NCBI GenBank assembly: GCA_031255955.1
Contig: JAIRRO010000146.1
Location: 1 to 8,345, forward strand
Reading direction: 5' to 3'
Length of the DNA stretch: 8,345 nucleotides
DNA from: Oscillospiraceae bacterium
GTDB taxonomy: Bacteria; Bacillota; Clostridia; Oscillospirales; Oscillospiraceae
Under the pieces are notes generated by a model, which saw nothing but the letters and a program-made list of their open reading frames with translations, searched no databases and was not told where the DNA came from. Shown in pieces: positions 5,594 to 8,345 of the stretch. A program made the translations under genes and the position numbers. Position 1 is the first letter of the stretch, and the number at the start of each line of letters is the position of its first letter.

Positions 5594-8345
5594 ATGGGCG
5601 TTTTTAAGATGCGCTCATCGTCAAGGGGCGCGGTTTCGGTGTTCTTAACCATAATTCTGGTGCCGTGCATCGCCTGCACGTCGCTGTTCGTCGATTTGGC
5701 GCGCGTCCGGCTGGCAAAAAACCTTGCGGAATCCGCCGGGGATCTGGCGCTCAATTCCCTGTTGACGCATTACGATTTTGATCTCAACGACTTTTACGGA
5801 CTGGTGGCGTCCTGCCCGAATATCGAGGAATTTTACGATGTTTCCGCCGGGTACTTCACCCGTATGCTGAAATCGCAGGGCTTAAACGACGACGAGGCGA
5901 AAACGCTGATCTCGCGCGTTATGGTGCTGCTGGATAACGAGGAGGTCTCTGACCTCTTGAAAATGGAGGTAAAAACCGACCCCGGGGAGATAATCACGCC
6001 CGTGGAGGGGGCAAATTTAGCCAACCCCACGGTGATGAAGGATCAGCTTATTGAGTTTATGAAATACCGCGCGCCCATCAATATAATGGCGGGCTTTCTT
6101 GAAGAGCTGGCGGAGAACAGCGAGGCGTTAAAGGACGCCGAGGACGATCAAGAGCTTGTATCCGCAAAGCAGAGCTATTACGAGGCGGAAAACCGCCTGA
6201 TGGAGCGCGCCTATGAGATATACAAGCGCTTGGAGGCATACCAAAAACTAACGCCCGCGGAAAACGAGCTGAAGGAGATTGAAAAGCGCCTGAATTCATA
6301 CCGCGACACATATGAAAAGCTGCACAAGGCGCTTGCGCGGGACATATTCAACACGGCGGCAATATCCGAGATACGAAAACCGATGTATATTCTTTACGCC
6401 TACAGCGACGACACATATGACAGCGAAAACGAAGCGGGCTACAGCCAGCTGCGCAGCGCCGTCACGAACGCCGCGCGCTCCGTTGCGGCATTTTTGAAGG
6501 CAAAAACGGATTTTGAGAACGTCCTTCCGGAATACAGCTCCGCCGTTTATGATATTCAGTATTGGGCGCAAAACTACAGCACCATCATAAGCGCGATGAA
6601 CACCTTTGACGCCGCCGTGAACAATATGCTGACGCAATACGCAAAGCTGAATAACGCCTTTTCGTATCCCAGCGAGACGGCAAGCGAGCAAATTTACGAC
6701 GTCACCCGCACGGTGAAACTCACCGGCTCGCTGTACACAGGGTACAGCGGCATAGACATTGATATGACGGTGGCAGAGCACAGCAGTATAATCTACACGC
6801 AGATTACGGGCATTTACGCCTCCATACTCGCCGCCCCGGGCAACGAGTATTCGTCGGATAAATACCTGAAATATATGGCGATATTTCAGCGCATATCCAC
6901 CGACGCTAACAATAAAATCGCCGTTGACCCCGCGCAGCATCAAATAGACGGCAAAAGCGTAAACCGCACGATTGAGGATATATACGCGCAAATTACCGCC
7001 GACCAAAGCCGCGTCAAAGCGCTGCATGACGCGCTGGACGGCGTCACCAACGGACTTGACGGACTTAGGGGCTTGCTGGCGGAATACAAGAGCGCGCTGG
7101 AGGCGTGGGAGGACACGGCGGAGGACTCGACAACCGATATGGCGCAAACGGATAAGACGGAAATCGGCAATATACGAACGGGCAACGTGGTTCCGGGGCA
7201 GCAAATCGGACTGGATGAGCTGACAGATGCGAGCATTGACGGACTGAAAACGCGCGTCACGAATATAAGGGCGCTCTACAACAACCTGCTGGCGGACATC
7301 AGCGATATGAAATACGGCAACAGAAAACTGACAGACGTCACGAACACAACAGCCGCGAAGGCAGCCTCCGGAATTCAAGCGCATATGATTCCGCAGACGA
7401 AAAGCGAGCTGGACGCCTATGTTGAATCCACCTTTAAATTCACCCCGGCGACGGGGGACGCCTGCACGCTGAGCATCACAGCGGCAAACGGACCCGACCT
7501 CACCGCCCCGGCGGACACGCTGTACGGCTGGATGGCAAGTAAATTCGCCGGTGGCAAAACGGACAACAAGGCGGCAGCGGACGCAAAATATAACGAGTAT
7601 TTCGGTATGGGCAGCGATAAATCCGCAGAGGAGCAGACGGCGGAGGGCGTGACGGATAACAACATCGCGGCGTTCGGGGACCCGTTCGGCTTCGGCAAGG
7701 GGGTGGGGAGCCTTGTGGATTTGGCTGTCGGTCTGGCGACGGATTTCACGGGCGAGATACAAAACCGTCGTGATTCGCTGTTCGCAACGGAATACGCCGC
7801 CAATATGTTCAGCCATTACACCTATGAAAAGGAAGGTAAATATAAGCTGCTGGACGGCGAATACAACTCCGCGAAAATAAAGCTCTCAAACTATGACGAG
7901 GCTTACAAATCCGTACACGGCGCGGCGGACAAAAAACAAACGTGGCTCAGCACAGACCCCAAGGACTCCTACAACAAATCCCTGACGACAAAGATGATAG
8001 ACAAAAACTACAACTTCGCCTTGGGCGCGGAGCAGGAATACATACTGTACGGCAAGGCGACAAGCCGGCAAAACGTCAACACGGCGCTGACCTCGATATA
8101 CATCATCAGGTATATACTGAACACCCCGAGCGGATTCGCGTTCTTTTGGAATAGTCCAACAGATTCGACTGCAATGACTATCGAAACAGTTTCTTCCGCA
8201 ATATCCACAGCTACTGGAGGTGTTGTACCGCAACCGCTCATCAAAGCCATTCTCGTACTGGTGATAATTGCCTTCGAGAGCGCCAACGACATTAAAATGC
8301 TAAAGGCGGGGCTGCCCGTCAAATTCATCAAGACAAAAACAACTG
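5594..8345 (+). CDS. Large TadG-like DUF5702 protein, truncated by the window edge
   Basis: Open from ATG 5594 to the right edge: 917 codons without a stop. The start is one base after the tadE stop, with AGGGGG (5577-5582) 11 bases ahead. The N-terminus SRGAVSVFLTIILVPCIACT (10-29) followed by LFVDLARVRLAKNLAESAGD (31-50) and NDFYGLVASC is the DUF5702 pattern of Firmicute Tad loci: a TadE/TadG-like single membrane helix (about 13-34) and a large outside region. Residues about 165-250 are rich in Glu, Lys and Ala and look helical or coiled-coil (AKQSYYEAENRLMERAYEIY, 191-210). Near the C-terminus, EQEYILYGK (813-821), a segment with IRYILNTPSG, and a hydrophobic stretch (about 882-894) followed by ESANDIKMLKAGLPVKF also fit DUF5702, so the end is probably close. 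Proposed role: surface or assembly component of the pilus; its exact function is not known to me. Confidence 0.85.
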   Translation, partial: MGVFKMRSSSRGAVSVFLTIILVPCIACTSLFVDLARVRLAKNLAESAGDLALNSLLTHYDFDLNDFYGLVASCPNIEEFYDVSAGYFTRMLKSQGLNDDEAKTLISRVMVLLDNEEVSDLLKMEVKTDPGEIITPVEGANLANPTVMKDQLIEFMKYRAPINIMAGFLEELAENSEALKDAEDDQELVSAKQSYYEAENRLMERAYEIYKRLEAYQKLTPAENELKEIEKRLNSYRDTYEKLHKALARDIFNTAAISEIRKPMYILYAYSDDTYDSENEAGYSQLRSAVTNAARSVAAFLKAKTDFENVLPEYSSAVYDIQYWAQNYSTIISAMNTFDAAVNNMLTQYAKLNNAFSYPSETASEQIYDVTRTVKLTGSLYTGYSGIDIDMTVAEHSSIIYTQITGIYASILAAPGNEYSSDKYLKYMAIFQRISTDANNKIAVDPAQHQIDGKSVNRTIEDIYAQITADQSRVKALHDALDGVTNGLDGLRGLLAEYKSALEAWEDTAEDSTTDMAQTDKTEIGNIRTGNVVPGQQIGLDELTDASIDGLKTRVTNIRALYNNLLADISDMKYGNRKLTDVTNTTAAKAASGIQAHMIPQTKSELDAYVESTFKFTPATGDACTLSITAANGPDLTAPADTLYGWMASKFAGGKTDNKAAADAKYNEYFGMGSDKSAEEQTAEGVTDNNIAAFGDPFGFGKGVGSLVDLAVGLATDFTGEIQNRRDSLFATEYAANMFSHYTYEKEGKYKLLDGEYNSAKIKLSNYDEAYKSVHGAADKKQTWLSTDPKDSYNKSLTTKMIDKNYNFALGAEQEYILYGKATSRQNVNTALTSIYIIRYILNTPSGFAFFWNSPTDSTAMTIETVSSAISTATGGVVPQPLIKAILVLVIIAFESANDIKMLKAGLPVKFIKTKTT

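Noticed and set aside
6296..7816. A 506-codon open frame on the minus strand opposite the DUF5702 gene.
   Set aside because: It lies wholly inside the plus-strand gene, which has family features, an uninterrupted frame and a coupled start. The minus product is rich in Arg, Val and Cys with no recognisable domain, as expected for the complement of GCG/CGC-rich codons.
1..8345. Search for CRISPR arrays, tRNA or rRNA genes, insertion-sequence ends or phage genes.
   Set aside because: No regularly spaced repeats, no tRNA-like cloverleaf, no transposase or integrase motif was seen on either strand by eye.

Overview
The window carries the core of a Tad (tight adherence / Flp-type, type IVc) pilus locus of a Gram-positive bacterium. 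It is most likely a fairly GC-rich member of the Clostridia, of the Oscillospiraceae/Ruminococcaceae kind. This rests on three things: the Firmicute gene set (TadZ, TadA, TadB, TadC, a short Flp1-like pilin, a TadE-like pseudopilin and a giant DUF5702-type protein, with no secretin), the strong AAAGGAGG ribosome-binding site, and the TTGACA/TATAAT promoter. The lineage is an inference; the gene identities come from motifs in the translated proteins.

Layout. Positions 1-263 hold no plus-strand gene. The minus strand is open from about 170 off the left edge and may hold the start of a divergent gene or a repeat remnant (weak). A SigA-type promoter at 264-292 points right, followed by a leader of about 120 bases with a short repeated palindrome. 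Seven genes follow, all on the plus strand and closely spaced: tadZ/cpaE (418-1479), tadA/cpaF (1528-2766), tadB (2786-3649), tadC (3666-4535), flp-like pilin (4584-4805), tadE-like (4909-5592), and a tadG-like/DUF5702 gene that starts at 5594 and is still open at the right edge (at least 917 codons).

How they work together. TadZ is expected to place the machine at its site in the cell. TadA is the hexameric ATPase on the cytoplasmic face that powers the TadB/TadC membrane platform. The platform extrudes the small pilin, with the TadE-like protein as minor pseudopilin and the large DUF5702 protein as a surface or assembly component. No prepilin peptidase (TadV/CpaA) and no CpaB/RcpC is present in the window, so they must lie elsewhere.

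The system itself is a known one. The points worth a second look are local: a TadZ P-loop lacking both lysines, a pilin without the canonical Gly/Glu+5 processing site next to a TadE that has it, a 17-bp tandem duplication at the tadA/tadB junction that makes a four-codon minicistron, an 11-bp GC hairpin between pilin and tadE, and a codon-usage patch near the end of the DUF5702 gene.
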